Shown piece after piece: positions 34,052 through 42,720 of a DNA stretch of 64,000 nucleotides. Where the stretch lies: positions 100,751 to 164,750 of the forward strand of contig JACIYN010000006.1 of assembly GCA_014359885.1 (NCBI GenBank), given 5' to 3'. This stretch comes from Desulfacinum sp. Lineage in GTDB: Bacteria; Desulfobacterota; Syntrophobacteria; Syntrophobacterales; DSM-9756. The position numbers were made by a program, and so were the translations under genes. Position 1 is the first letter of the stretch. The number at the start of each line of letters is the position of its first letter. The notes below the pieces were generated by a model. The model saw only the letters and a list, made by a program, of their open reading frames with translations. It was not told the DNA's origin and made no database searches.

Positions 34052-34855
34052 TCAGAAAAGGTGGAGGGCGGCAAGGAAAGCGGCGAGGAGGCACATGCCG
34101 GCGGCCTGCTTCCGGGGCCACGGGGGGACGCGGGCGGGAAGGTCTTCCCGGTAGCCGCGGGCGGCCAGGGCCAGGGCCGTGGATTCGGTGCGCCCCAGGG
34201 CCTTGCGGAAGAGGGCCGGGACGGTGGTGCGAAGCCGGCGGAAGGGGTTTCGACGGCGGTCGGCCAGCCGCGCCCTTTGGGCCAGGCGGATCTCTTCCAG
34301 GTCGTCCAGAAGGAGGGCGAAGAAGCGAAGGGACAAGGCGGCCATGACGGCGATGCGTCGCGCCGGAAGAAAGGGAAGCGGCCGAAGGAGCCAGAGAACG
34401 GCCTCCTGGAGGTCCCGGGGGCGGGTAACCGCCGTGAAGACCACGGCCCAAAGAACCATGAGAAGCAGGCGCCAGACGGTGGCCAGCGCCTGGACCGCGG
34501 CTTCCGGCGGGAACCAGGTTGCAAGGAGGGCGAGCCCCTCCTGCACGGCCGAGCCCGTCGTCGGGGCGCTGGCGGCGCTTTCCGGCGTCGGGACAACGGG
34601 GGAAAAGGCCTGGACGACGAAGATCACCCCGAAAAAGGGAAGCCAGCCGCGAACGGTCCGCCCCAGAAGATTCCACGGGAGGCGTGCGGCCATCACCACG
34701 GCCGACAATCCCAGGGTGCCCGCGACGAAGACGGGACCGGCGGGGCGGAGCAGCGCGCAGGTCAACGCCAGCACCGCGAAGAGCTTGGTGCGGGCGTCCA
34801 GGCGGTGCACGGGGGAAGGCCGGGGAACGTAGTGGAGGGCTAGGCGGCGAGCCAC
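34052..34855 (-). CDS. ECF transporter transmembrane subunit EcfT (BioN)
   Basis: About 267 residues with 5-6 hydrophobic helices. A long amphipathic region ends in the coupling motifs near RLAQRARLADRR and LALAARGYRED (Ala-Arg-Gly type), which contact the ATPase. I use the GTG at 34855 (protein start MARRLALHYVPRP), overlapping the EcfA stop by 16 bp; no ATG is available. It completes the BioY-EcfA-EcfT biotin uptake system. The single ATPase implies a homodimer. Confidence 0.85.
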   Translation of the reverse strand: MARRLALHYVPRPSPVHRLDARTKLFAVLALTCALLRPAGPVFVAGTLGLSAVVMAARLPWNLLGRTVRGWLPFFGVIFVVQAFSPVVPTPESAASAPTTGSAVQEGLALLATWFPPEAAVQALATVWRLLLMVLWAVVFTAVTRPRDLQEAVLWLLRPLPFLPARRIAVMAALSLRFFALLLDDLEEIRLAQRARLADRRRNPFRRLRTTVPALFRKALGRTESTALALAARGYREDLPARVPPWPRKQAAGMCLLAAFLAALHLF

Positions 34856-35586
34856 GGCTGCAAGCCCTTTCCCAGGAGCACGGAACAGGGAGGGCGCACG
34901 CCGTAGCGGGCCAGCTCCCCGGCCACGTGGGCGGGGGACCCGCATCGGGCCACCCGCCCGTCCTTCAGCACCAGCACTTGCTCCGCGTGGGCGATCACCC
35001 TTTCCACGTCGTGGGTGGACACCACCACGGTGCGTCCTTCCCGGCGGATCTCCAGGAGGGCGTCCAGAAGAGCGCGGCTTCCCTCCCAGTCCAGGTGCGT
35101 GAAGGGCTCGTCGAAGAGAACCAGCTCCGGGTCCACGGCCAGGACCCCGGCCAGAGCCACCCGCCGTTTTTCTCCTCCGGAAAGGGCATGGCAGGGTTTT
35201 TCGCCGAGGGCTTCCAGACCGAACCGGGCCAGGGCCTGATCCACGCGCCGGCGGACGTCCTCCCTGGAAAGGCCCAGGTTTTCCGGGCCGAAGGCCACGT
35301 CTTCCGCCACGGTTTCGGAAAGGATCTGGCTGTCCGGGTCCTGGAAGACCAGGCCGACGCGGGCGCGCACGGCATGGGCTTCCCGGGCGGGGTCCAGGCC
35401 CAGGACGCGAAGGGAGCCCCTCGAGGGCGGAAAAAGGCCGGCCAGAAGGTGGAGCAGGGTCGTTTTCCCCTGGCCGTTGGCTCCGCAAAGGAGCACGAAG
35501 GCCGGCGTGGCCACCCGGAAGGTGACGCCCCGAAGGGCGCGGGTTCCGTCGGGGTAGGTGAAGTGGAGATCGCTTGCTTCGATCAT
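34840..35586 (-). CDS. ECF transporter ATPase EcfA (BioM)
   Basis: A 248-residue ABC ATPase. Walker A is GANGQGKTT, the Q-loop is FQDPDSQI, the signature is LSGGEKRRVALAG, Walker B is LVLFDEPF and the H-loop His lies in VVSTHD. The ATG at 35586 is chosen because the family starts at MIEASDLHFTYPDG. It powers biotin import with EcfT and BioY. A 205-bp repeat element separates it from bioY. Confidence 0.9.
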   Translation of the reverse strand: MIEASDLHFTYPDGTRALRGVTFRVATPAFVLLCGANGQGKTTLLHLLAGLFPPSRGSLRVLGLDPAREAHAVRARVGLVFQDPDSQILSETVAEDVAFGPENLGLSREDVRRRVDQALARFGLEALGEKPCHALSGGEKRRVALAGVLAVDPELVLFDEPFTHLDWEGSRALLDALLEIRREGRTVVVSTHDVERVIAHAEQVLVLKDGRVARCGSPAHVAGELARYGVRPPCSVLLGKGLQPWLAA

Positions 35587-35614
35587 GAATCCCGAGTGTC
35601 CTTCTGGGGGATAA

Positions 35615-35820
35615 TCACCGCAGAGACGCAGAGAGCACGGAGGAAGAACCGTGCCGGGGCGGAGAGATGCCGCCCCGGCACGGGCTGCGCCCCTTCGGGG
35701 GGCGACTCTGATCGTTGAGGCGCCTTCCAGCGCGAAGCGCGAGGGTTTGAGCCGGGCCGGCGTCTCAGCGGCCCGGCTCAAAGAAGGTTCCCTCTGCGTT
35801 CTCTGCGCCTCTGCGGTGAA
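35615..35820. mobile_element. Complete 205-bp CACCGCAGAG-type element (E3)
   Basis: TCACCGCAGAGACGCAGAG at the left and CTCTGCGCCTCTGCGGTGA at the right form imperfect inverted ends. Two internal hairpins (CCGTGCCGGGGC..., GAGCCGGGCC...) and no open frame. It is nearly identical, in direct orientation, to the copy at 36461, so the two bracket bioY. Confidence 0.85.
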
Positions 35821-35835
35821 TGCTTAGCCGTCCGT

Positions 35836-36381
35836 TCAGGCGGAAGCCACCGGCAGGTGCCGAACCAGGGCCGGCCTAAGCGACCAGGCCAGCATCACCG
35901 CCGCGGCCGCCTTGGCCGCATCCCCCGCCAGGAAGGGAAGCATCCCCACGGCGAGAGTCTTGGTCCACGTCATGCCGGTCACCGCCTTGAGCCACGGTAC
36001 GCCCACGGCGTAGATCACCAGCGTGCCCAAGATCACCGCCACCATGTCCGTGAAGCGGCTGGGCTTCGGGTGGCTCACCGCCCCGGCGATCCAGGCGGCG
36101 GCCACGAACCCCAGCAAGTAGCCTCCGGTGGGCCCGAGAAAATGGGCGAAGCCCCCCTTGAAATTGGCGAAGACGGGAAGGCCCACGGCGCCCAGGAGGA
36201 GATAGAGCCCCAGGGCGGCCGCCGCGCGCTTAGGCCCCAGGAGCAGGCCCGCCAGGAGCACGAAGAGGTTGGTGAGCACGATGGGCACCGGGCCGATGGG
36301 CACGGCGATCTGGGCCCCCACGGCGGTGAGGGCGGTCATGAGGCAGACGAGCACCATCTGTCGGATCGAATCCAGCGGCAT
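35836..36381 (-). CDS. bioY: Biotin transporter S component BioY
   Basis: A 181-residue integral membrane protein with about six helices and the BioY signature (PIGPVPIVLTNLFVLLAG, LGPKRAAAALGLYLLLG, FLGPTGGYLLGF). It captures biotin and pairs with EcfA/EcfT. AAGGAGG precedes the ATG. A BirA-like operator just upstream indicates biotin repression. Confidence 0.93.
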   Translation of the reverse strand: MPLDSIRQMVLVCLMTALTAVGAQIAVPIGPVPIVLTNLFVLLAGLLLGPKRAAAALGLYLLLGAVGLPVFANFKGGFAHFLGPTGGYLLGFVAAAWIAGAVSHPKPSRFTDMVAVILGTLVIYAVGVPWLKAVTGMTWTKTLAVGMLPFLAGDAAKAAAAVMLAWSLRPALVRHLPVASA

Positions 36382-36403
36382 GGGAGGGCCTCCTTCGTTT
36401 TGC

Positions 36404-36432
36404 GTTAACCTTTGGTTTTGAATGCGGTTAAC
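36404..36432 (-). promoter_or_regulatory. BirA-type biotin operator
   Basis: GTTAACC, 15 bp, GGTTAAC: a perfect inverted repeat with the spacing of the BirA consensus, located 22 bp before the bioY ATG and overlapping the -10. Confidence 0.88.
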
Positions 36433-36453
36433 CGAAAGGGGCGCCGGTGTCAA
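36425..36453 (-). promoter_or_regulatory. bioY promoter
   Basis: On the minus strand, TTGACA at 36453-36448, a 17-bp spacer and TAACCG, whose -10 lies in the BirA half-site. Confidence 0.65.
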
Positions 36454-36460
36454 GGAAATA

Positions 36461-36665
36461 TCACCGCAGAGACGCAGAGGGCACAGAGGAAGAACCGTGC
36501 CGGGGCGGAGAGATGCCGCCCCGGCACGGGGTGCGCCCCTTCGGGGGGCGACTTGGGTGGTTGAAGCGCCTTCTTGCGCGAAGCGCGAGGGTTTGAGCCG
36601 GGCCGGCGTCTCAGCGGCCCGCCTCAAGGACGTCTCCTTTGCGTTCTCTGCGCCTCTGCGGTGAA
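36461..36665. mobile_element. Complete 205-bp CACCGCAGAG-type element (E4)
   Basis: Same ends and internal hairpins as the copy at 35615, in direct orientation, eight bases upstream of the bioY -35. Confidence 0.85.
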
Positions 36666-36813
36666 TTTTTCAAAACATCCCCCCGGCCCTGAAGGGGTTT
36701 CCGCTAGCCGCTCCAGCCCTTCCTGTGCTAAGGAAAAGGCAGGCCGTTGGGCACTGCTTTCCGGGCGGCGCTCCGCCCGCATCCCGTGAACCCCTTTTCC
36801 CAAGGAGGTCCCC

Positions 36814-37224
36814 ATGAAGCGTAAAGCCACGTATCGACTGATGGTCACCCGCCGCGAGATGCTCTACGTGCACGATGAGTTCGATCACACCCTCATGCTG
36901 GTGGAGATGGAAGGGGAGCCCATCGAGTACCAGGTGGGCGTGGCCGGAAAGTTCGTCTCCCGCCGGAGTGTCACCTTCCACGACCGGATCCGCGGGGCGG
37001 GCAAGATGATGGGCTACGCGGTGACCCACTTCGAGGAGGGGTCCATCTACAGCAGGTACGAAGGGGAGCGGGACCCCGAAACGAAGCTCACCAAGGGCAC
37101 CTGGACCATCTACCGGGGCATCGGCAAGCTGGCCGCCATCCGGGGGAGCGGTACCTTCACGGTGAAGCCCGGCGCCCAGGACCGCGAGTATATCCTGGAG
37201 ATCGAAGGCGAGTACGAATTGTAA
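36814..37224 (+). CDS. Conserved protein of unknown function (beta-barrel-like, DUF3224-type)
   Basis: A 136-residue cytosolic protein with alternating beta-strand character. The C-terminal GTWTIYRGIGKLAAIRGSGT pattern is reminiscent of allene-oxide-cyclase-like or DUF3224 barrels. AAGGAGG precedes the ATG. No catalytic residues are recognisable. It is the first gene after the biotin locus. Confidence 0.7.
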   Translation: MKRKATYRLMVTRREMLYVHDEFDHTLMLVEMEGEPIEYQVGVAGKFVSRRSVTFHDRIRGAGKMMGYAVTHFEEGSIYSRYEGERDPETKLTKGTWTIYRGIGKLAAIRGSGTFTVKPGAQDREYILEIEGEYEL

Positions 37225-37325
37225 AGGAGCCGCGAGGCAGAGCTCAAGAAGATCCGATGAACAGGGGGCAATCGTGCGGGGTGGGGTTGCCGCTCCCCCC
37301 CCGCAGCCCCAAGGACTGTCACACG

Positions 37326-37562
37326 ATGAGCGCTGGCAGGCCGGACATTTCGTATGATGACATTCTCTCGGTGCTGCCGAGATTGGACAGGGAGCAACAG
37401 CTTCGTTTGCGCGACGTCCTGTCGTCTCTTCTTGAGACCACGAAAACGCATGAGGTCAAGCGGCGTCGCCACCTCCTGGAACTGGAAGGTCTGGGGGCGG
37501 AGATATGGGCGGGTCTGGGTGCTTCGAGCTATCTGAATGGTGAGCGGGATTCGTGGGAGTGA
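37326..37562 (+). CDS. Small antitoxin-like protein of a PIN pair
   Basis: A 78-residue protein with a helical N-terminus (DISYDDILSVLPRLDREQQ) and the typical C-terminal ending LNGERDSW of antitoxins encoded before PIN toxins. AAGGA lies about 12 bp before the ATG. The PIN toxin that should follow is broken. Confidence 0.65.
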   Translation: MSAGRPDISYDDILSVLPRLDREQQLRLRDVLSSLLETTKTHEVKRRRHLLELEGLGAEIWAGLGASSYLNGERDSWE

Positions 37563-37788
37563 TGAGAGTTTCAAAGGCCTGGAGATGTGGCCCATATCGG
37601 CGGCCATGGCCGAAAAGGCGGCGCGCTACCGAGCCGAACACTCCCTGCGCACCCCGGACGCTCTCCAGTTGGCTGCCGCCGTTGTGGGCGGAGCCGATTG
37701 TTTCCTCACCAACGACCGGAGATTGCGGAAAGTTGATTTCATCGAGGTTCTTGTTCTGGACGACTATGTGACGGATCCTTTGCCGTGA
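37563..37788 (+). pseudogene. PIN toxin remnant, N-terminal half deleted
   Basis: Only the C-terminal third of a PIN domain is readable (WPISAAMAEKAARYRAEHS, RTPDALQLAAAVVGGAD, FLTNDRRLRKV). The N-terminal Asp-containing segment is absent. The ATG where a toxin would begin (around 37562) is out of frame with this remnant, so a deletion or frameshift has inactivated it. Confidence 0.75.
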
Positions 37789-37828
37789 GGAATGGGAAGC
37801 CCGCAGGGTGCGCGCCGCGAAGGCGGCT

Positions 37829-38710
37829 TCAGCCGGGCGGCTGGGGCCGGAAGCGGCGGAAGCGCCGGGGGACCCAGTACCACTGGTCGGGAAACCGGCG
37901 GATCTGCTCTTCCATGATGCGGTTGAAGGCGGCGGTCATGGCCGCCGTCTTTTCTTCCAGGGTGCCGTGGGACGGTGCCGGAATTTCCGGCCCCATCTCA
38001 ATCCGGTAGCGCCCGTCCGGAAGGCGGTGGTTGAAGACCGGGTGAACGGGGGCACCCGTGCGCAGGGCGATGTGGGCCAGGGTCTTGTGGGTAAGCACGT
38101 AGCCGCCGAAAAAGGGCGCCCAGACGCCCGTCTTCTTGCCTGCGTTCTGATCAAGCAAGAACCCCACCATTTCGTTTCGCTTGAGGGCCTTCAGCGTGTG
38201 GAGCAAAGCGGACTGCTTGGCGATCACCCGGTTTCCGGACCGTTCCCGCAGGCGGGTGACCCAGCGGTTGAAGATCGGCGGGCGCACGGGCCGGGCCACG
38301 ATGTTGAGCCGGGCCGGGAGGAAGAAGGGCGCGCTGTAGGCCATCCATTCCCAGTTGCCGAAGTGGCCCGTGAGGATGAGCACGCCGCGTCCCCGTTCCA
38401 GGGATTTCAAGAGGTGATCTTCTCCGCGGGGTTCCACAAACCGCCGGAAATTCTCCCGGGTCATGCGGCCCATCAGGGGAAATTCGGCGAAGACCCGTGC
38501 CAGGTGCCGGAAGTTTTCCAGTGCCAGGCGCCGGGCGTCGGCCTTGTTCACCCCCAGCGCCAGCCGGATGTTGGCCTCCGCGGTCCTCCGGTGTTCGACG
38601 TCCAGCGCGTGCCACGCAGTACCCACGATCCTCAACGGTAAGCACTCCGCATCTCGATTGGCCGGATCCTTTCCCTCGGCCAGAATGGACACCTTTTCCT
38701 GGGCCGGCAA
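37829..38710 (-). CDS. Lysophospholipid acyltransferase (LpxL/HtrB-like)
   Basis: A 293-residue acyltransferase of the lipid-A late acylation family. The HxxxxE catalytic motif is in ILTGHFGNWEW. VGFLLDQNAGKKTGVWAPFF and APVHPVFNHRL are family signatures. It transfers an acyl chain to lipid A or a related lipid at the inner membrane. The usual N-terminal membrane helix is missing; the first 25 residues look unrelated, and a repeat-element end lies about 50 bp upstream, so the start may be remodelled. Confidence 0.82.
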   Translation of the reverse strand: MPAQEKVSILAEGKDPANRDAECLPLRIVGTAWHALDVEHRRTAEANIRLALGVNKADARRLALENFRHLARVFAEFPLMGRMTRENFRRFVEPRGEDHLLKSLERGRGVLILTGHFGNWEWMAYSAPFFLPARLNIVARPVRPPIFNRWVTRLRERSGNRVIAKQSALLHTLKALKRNEMVGFLLDQNAGKKTGVWAPFFGGYVLTHKTLAHIALRTGAPVHPVFNHRLPDGRYRIEMGPEIPAPSHGTLEEKTAAMTAAFNRIMEEQIRRFPDQWYWVPRRFRRFRPQPPG

Positions 38711-38747
38711 CGAAACCCGAGAACGGGTTTGCTTGCGGTTTGCCCTA

Positions 38748-38842
38748 AGGGCGAAAGCACGTGCCGGGGCGGCCTCTCAGCGCCCCGGCACGTGAATTCT
38801 CCTCGGTTTTTTCCTCTGCGCTCTCCGCGTCTCTGCGGTGAG
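38748..38842. repeat. Right half of a CACCGCAGAG-type element
   Basis: Internal hairpin with GCACGTGCCGGGGC and its partner, then CTCTCCGCGTCTCTGCGGTG as the right end; the left end is absent. Confidence 0.7.
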
Positions 38843-38849
38843 TTTCTTG

Positions 38850-40595
38850 TCAGGGTTTCCGGGCCGTCTCTGCCTGGGCCTTCTTTCCCACGTTCAGATC
38901 ATAGGAAAAGACCGTGCTTCGGGCTTCCCAGAGTTTGAGCAGGTCCTTTCCCAGCACCAGGCTGGCGATGAGTTCCGGCGTGCCGTCCCCGTTGAGATCC
39001 CCCGTTCGGATGCAGCTCACCATCCCGCTCACCTCCCGGGTCTTCCAGTTTTCCACGAGCCCTAACTGGTCCCACGACATGGAGACGATCTCACTTGCTT
39101 CATAGTACTTGTACCCTTGCGGCAGGAAACTGCTGTAGTCGGGCGTACGATTAAGGACCAGTTCCAGGATGCCGTCCCCGTTGAGGTCCATCACGAGAAT
39201 CGGCGAAGGGATGTAGTAGTATTCAACCCGATTGAAGCGTACGTCCTCGATCTTACCAATGAGCGCGTTGGTGGTCGCCCCGAAACGTTTCCTGCTCCGC
39301 CATATCCGGTTGCCGGACGCATCCAGGAGCACGAGTCGGTTGTCCTCAGTGATGACGGCATATTCAGCAGCCCCGTCGTTGTTGAAGTCGCCGGTAGAAA
39401 AGTTGAAAATATTACAAGAAGCCGGGAGACTGACAGGAGATGCTGTAACCGCCTTCCCATCCCGCAGCCGAAACTCGTAGATATCAGGTTCGAATAATTC
39501 CCCGAATCGGCCCGGCTGTTGCGCAAGGGCCAGCCGCCCTCTTCCGGGGAAGTGCACTGCATTGAGGTAAAGGGGAATGCGCTCCGCCAGAACGACCAGT
39601 TTGTTCCCGTTTAGCTCGATCACCTTGGAAGCCGGTTCGAGCCTCTCATCCACACTTTGGCTGCTTTCCGATCCGGCTGCCTGAGTCTTGTTCTTTTGCC
39701 TAAGGCACATCAAAAGGATCTCCAGGCGATCGTCCCCGTCCACATCCGCCAAGGAGACCCATTTAAAGTGCTCCAGATTTTCCGCTTTGTGTTCCGCCAG
39801 GAGCTGGAGTCCCTGGGCCACTCGGCGAAAAACCGCGAGCCGGTCGGAACTCACCGCCACAAGCTCGTCTCTGCCGTCACCGTCCACATCGCCCGTATCG
39901 ATAGCCAGCAGAGCTTCCTTGAGGGTCTGACTCCTCCAGATGCCCGCCTGCCTCATGGAGCCTTCGGGTGTGACCTCGATGAAATTGGGATTCAGATAAG
40001 AAATGCTCTGGCCTCTGAGCAAAGTCTGTGGGAGCAGAAACTCGGGGTTGCGGTTTGCGTCGGCCGGAGCGGATAGCGATGGTTGTGACGCCGCAAGTGT
40101 CGCGGTCTCTCGTCCGTAGACCCGGTCGTTGACAGTCTCGGCGAGCTGATTCACCGCCGGGATGAGCATGTCCAGTTTTTCGATCTGGATGGGGATGTGA
40201 AGGGGCGAAGAAGCTTCGTCCACGGAAAGCAAGGTGGCGTCCAGGCTGAGGCTTTCGCCCAGGGACGTGATGCTCCCGAAAAGGACGTGATCGGCGCCAA
40301 GTTTTCCCGCCCATTTCTTGATCTCCTCGGCGGACTCCGGGGCACCTCCCGCCTTCAGTGAAGCGAACGTGGTCTGTCTGTCGATCAGCTCCACCTTGCC
40401 GGGCCATGCCAGGCGTGTTCGGAGCATGTCGTCGATGCCTTCCTGCAGGTAGGCCAGAGACGGTGGCGTGTTCATTTTGAACGGAAGCAGAGCCAGCCGG
40501 CTCGGGCGGGACTCAGCCAGGCTTGAGCCGCAGATGAAGAGAGGAGCGGCAACAAGGATCAACAAGAGTAACATGCAGGATCGAAGTGCTTTCAT
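38850..40595 (-). CDS. Exported FG-GAP/VCBS-repeat protein
   Basis: A 581-residue protein. The signal peptide spans residues 1-27 (LLLLILVAAPLFICGSSLA). A compact N-terminal domain (RLALLPFKMNTPPSLAYLQE, IDRQTTFASLKAG) resembles regulators or TolB-N/CsgG-type folds. Five FG-GAP-type calcium-binding repeats follow (DVDGDGRDEL, DVDGDDRLEI, DFNNDGAAEY, DLNGDGILEL, DLNGDGTPEL), suggesting a beta-propeller. AAGGA precedes the ATG at 40595. It diverges from the porin gene. Function unknown; outer-membrane-associated or secreted. Confidence 0.78.
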   Translation of the reverse strand: MKALRSCMLLLLILVAAPLFICGSSLAESRPSRLALLPFKMNTPPSLAYLQEGIDDMLRTRLAWPGKVELIDRQTTFASLKAGGAPESAEEIKKWAGKLGADHVLFGSITSLGESLSLDATLLSVDEASSPLHIPIQIEKLDMLIPAVNQLAETVNDRVYGRETATLAASQPSLSAPADANRNPEFLLPQTLLRGQSISYLNPNFIEVTPEGSMRQAGIWRSQTLKEALLAIDTGDVDGDGRDELVAVSSDRLAVFRRVAQGLQLLAEHKAENLEHFKWVSLADVDGDDRLEILLMCLRQKNKTQAAGSESSQSVDERLEPASKVIELNGNKLVVLAERIPLYLNAVHFPGRGRLALAQQPGRFGELFEPDIYEFRLRDGKAVTASPVSLPASCNIFNFSTGDFNNDGAAEYAVITEDNRLVLLDASGNRIWRSRKRFGATTNALIGKIEDVRFNRVEYYYIPSPILVMDLNGDGILELVLNRTPDYSSFLPQGYKYYEASEIVSMSWDQLGLVENWKTREVSGMVSCIRTGDLNGDGTPELIASLVLGKDLLKLWEARSTVFSYDLNVGKKAQAETARKP

Positions 40596-40789
40596 AAGGG
40601 GTCCTTCCCGTTGATCGAGATGACAGAAGACCGGGGACCTAAACTCCCCCTCCCGGGTCCCGCGCCGGGTCCGCGGGACTGCCCAGTAGAGACTAGCGAG
40701 AAGAGTGAAGCGAATGCAAGGAATTTTATGGCGCCGGGAGAGGGCTGGAAGGTGTGGGGAAGAACCCAGAAGCTGCGTGCACTTTTCTG

Positions 40790-40817
40790 TTGACAAGAAG
40801 ACGCGATTTGCTAAAGG
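40790..40817 (+). promoter_or_regulatory. Putative porin promoter
   Basis: TTGACA, 16 bp, TAAAGG, about 140 bp before the ATG; a GTGC-TTTTAT-GCAC hairpin lies in the leader. Confidence 0.55.
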
Positions 40818-40953
40818 TGATCCGTGCTTTTATGCACAGGGGCTATTTGCCACAGGAGAAAGGGGGTGGTGAAACGCGCATTGTGAAGCAATCTGGTCTA
40901 AGGGGCTGATGTGAACGCAAGTAAGTGTCTTTCAGATTCAGTGGAGGAAAGAG

Positions 40954-42246
40954 ATGAAGAAGAATTTGATCGTGTTCGTGGCCCTGCTGGCTGCAGTGGC
41001 CGTGGCGTTGCCGGCTTTCGCCGTCGATTTCAAGTACGGCGGTGTCATGCGGGTTCGTTGGATCAGCAACGACAACTTGGCCGATGGCCTTGACAAGGAT
41101 GAAGCCGAAGGTGCGGACGACAACAACAATCTGTTCGATCAGCGCGCCCGGCTTTACTTTGACTTCGTGGGCAGCGAGAACCTGAGGGTGGTCACGAAGT
41201 TCGAGCTGGGCGACATCACCTGGGGCGCTGGCGACACGGGTGACGTGGGCGCCGACGGAAAGGATGTGGAGATCAAGAACCTTTATCTCGATTTCAACAT
41301 CCCCAATACGCCCATCAACGCCAAGCTGGGTGTCCAGGGCATCGTGGCCATGCAGGGCTGGATCGCGGACGATGATTTTTCCGCGGCCGTCTTCACCATG
41401 CCGTTCGAGCCGGTGAAGCTGACCCTCGGTTACATTGCCGCCCAGAACGAGACGGCGACGGATGAAAGCGAAAACGTGGACGACTTCTTCATTCAGGTAG
41501 ACTACGCCAACGGTCCTTTCAGCGGCACCCTCATCGGTTTCTATCAGTACGCCCATGACGCATTGGAAGTGGGACAGTTTGAAGGTGCTACTGGCTTCGG
41601 CCAGGCGCTTGACAACTCCTTGTTCGATCTGGGCGTGGCCCTGGGCTACAAGGCCGACATGTTCGATGTGAACGTAAACTTCGTAAAGAACTTCGGCAGC
41701 TACGATCTGCCCGGCGGCGGCTCCGGTGACTACACTGGCTGGGCGGCCGAGGCCATCGCCAACGTGTACGTCAACAACTTCACTTTCACCCTGGGTGGCT
41801 TCTACACAACGGGTGACGACGACGATGACAATGATGTTGATTACTTCATTTACCCGTACAAGTCCGGCTCCCACTACTGGGCGGAATTGATGGGTCTGGG
41901 CGTGCTGGATAAGTTCGGCCCGTCGGCCAACGACGGATACTCCGCCGGTGACGTGCCGAGCAATCTGTACACGGTCTATGCCGGCGTGGCCTGGCAGGCC
42001 CTCGAGGCCACCAAGCTCAGCTTTGCCTACTACTACATCGGCACGGCGGAAGACGTTGAGTCCGAACCCGGCAAGATGGACGACTCGGTGGGAAGTGAAA
42101 TCGACTTCCGCCTGACCCAGAAGGTCGTGGACGGGCTTACCCTGGACGTGGTGGGCGCCTATCTGTTTGCCGACGACGCCTACAGCACCAACGACCAGGA
42201 TGACGATGCCTACGAAGTGGGCGCTCGCCTCCAGTGGAGCTTCTAG
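40954..42246 (+). CDS. Outer-membrane porin (deltaproteobacterial homotrimeric type)
   Basis: A 430-residue exported barrel protein. The signal peptide is residues 1-23 (LIVFVALLAAVAVALPAFA). Acidic, Gly/Asn-rich strands follow, such as FDQRARLYFDFVGSENLRVV, and the C-terminus LQWSF ends in the required Phe. It gives solute access across the outer membrane. GGAGGAAAGAG precedes the ATG. Strong terminator at 42279. Confidence 0.85.
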   Translation: MKKNLIVFVALLAAVAVALPAFAVDFKYGGVMRVRWISNDNLADGLDKDEAEGADDNNNLFDQRARLYFDFVGSENLRVVTKFELGDITWGAGDTGDVGADGKDVEIKNLYLDFNIPNTPINAKLGVQGIVAMQGWIADDDFSAAVFTMPFEPVKLTLGYIAAQNETATDESENVDDFFIQVDYANGPFSGTLIGFYQYAHDALEVGQFEGATGFGQALDNSLFDLGVALGYKADMFDVNVNFVKNFGSYDLPGGGSGDYTGWAAEAIANVYVNNFTFTLGGFYTTGDDDDDNDVDYFIYPYKSGSHYWAELMGLGVLDKFGPSANDGYSAGDVPSNLYTVYAGVAWQALEATKLSFAYYYIGTAEDVESEPGKMDDSVGSEIDFRLTQKVVDGLTLDVVGAYLFADDAYSTNDQDDDAYEVGARLQWSF

Positions 42247-42278
42247 TCGGCTTTGTGAGCTGACTTGAAAAGTAAAGG

Positions 42279-42308
42279 AGCCCGGGCTTTCGAGCCCGGG
42301 CTTTTTTT
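42279..42308 (+). terminator. Strong intrinsic terminator after the porin gene
   Basis: AGCCCGGGCT, loop TTCG, AGCCCGGGCT, then TTTTTTT: a perfect 10-bp stem and T-tract. Confidence 0.95.
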
Positions 42309-42720
42309 GTGGCCAGGTGCCCGGGGGAGCGACATAGAGTATCTTCGAGCTTGCTGACAAAGTAGGGCAGGCCTTCGGGGCCCCGGGGCAACCGCGGCAT
42401 CGGATGGGCCACGGGGCATAGAGCCCGTCCTGTCATGGTCCTACATGGGCCTCCGCCCGCGGGGCTGAAGCCCCGCGGCCACGAAGGGAATGGAAAGCCC
42501 CCGGCCTCTTGGCCTTGAGGGCCGTTCTCGAACCAGTTCCCAACGGAGATTCGACGGACGTCGTGCGTTGAACGTAGGGGCGGTTCGCGAACCGCCCCTA
42601 CGGCAGTTTTCCTTATCTGAGGCGTTCGGACGGGGAATCCCATGGCGGCCGGGGCCGCTCCTGCGGCATGGGCAAACGCCCAGGGGCTTCCCGGCGCTCG
42701 TCGGCCGTCGGTTCGCGGGG
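42309..42720. other. Intergenic region with palindromes, no gene
   Basis: Contains a CCGCGGGGC...GCCCCGCGG palindrome at about 42458-42482 and REP R7; no open frame with family features. Confidence 0.6.
42574..42601. repeat. REP-like palindrome R7 (GGTTCGCGAACC core)
   Basis: Perfect 28-bp copy of R1. Confidence 0.9.
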
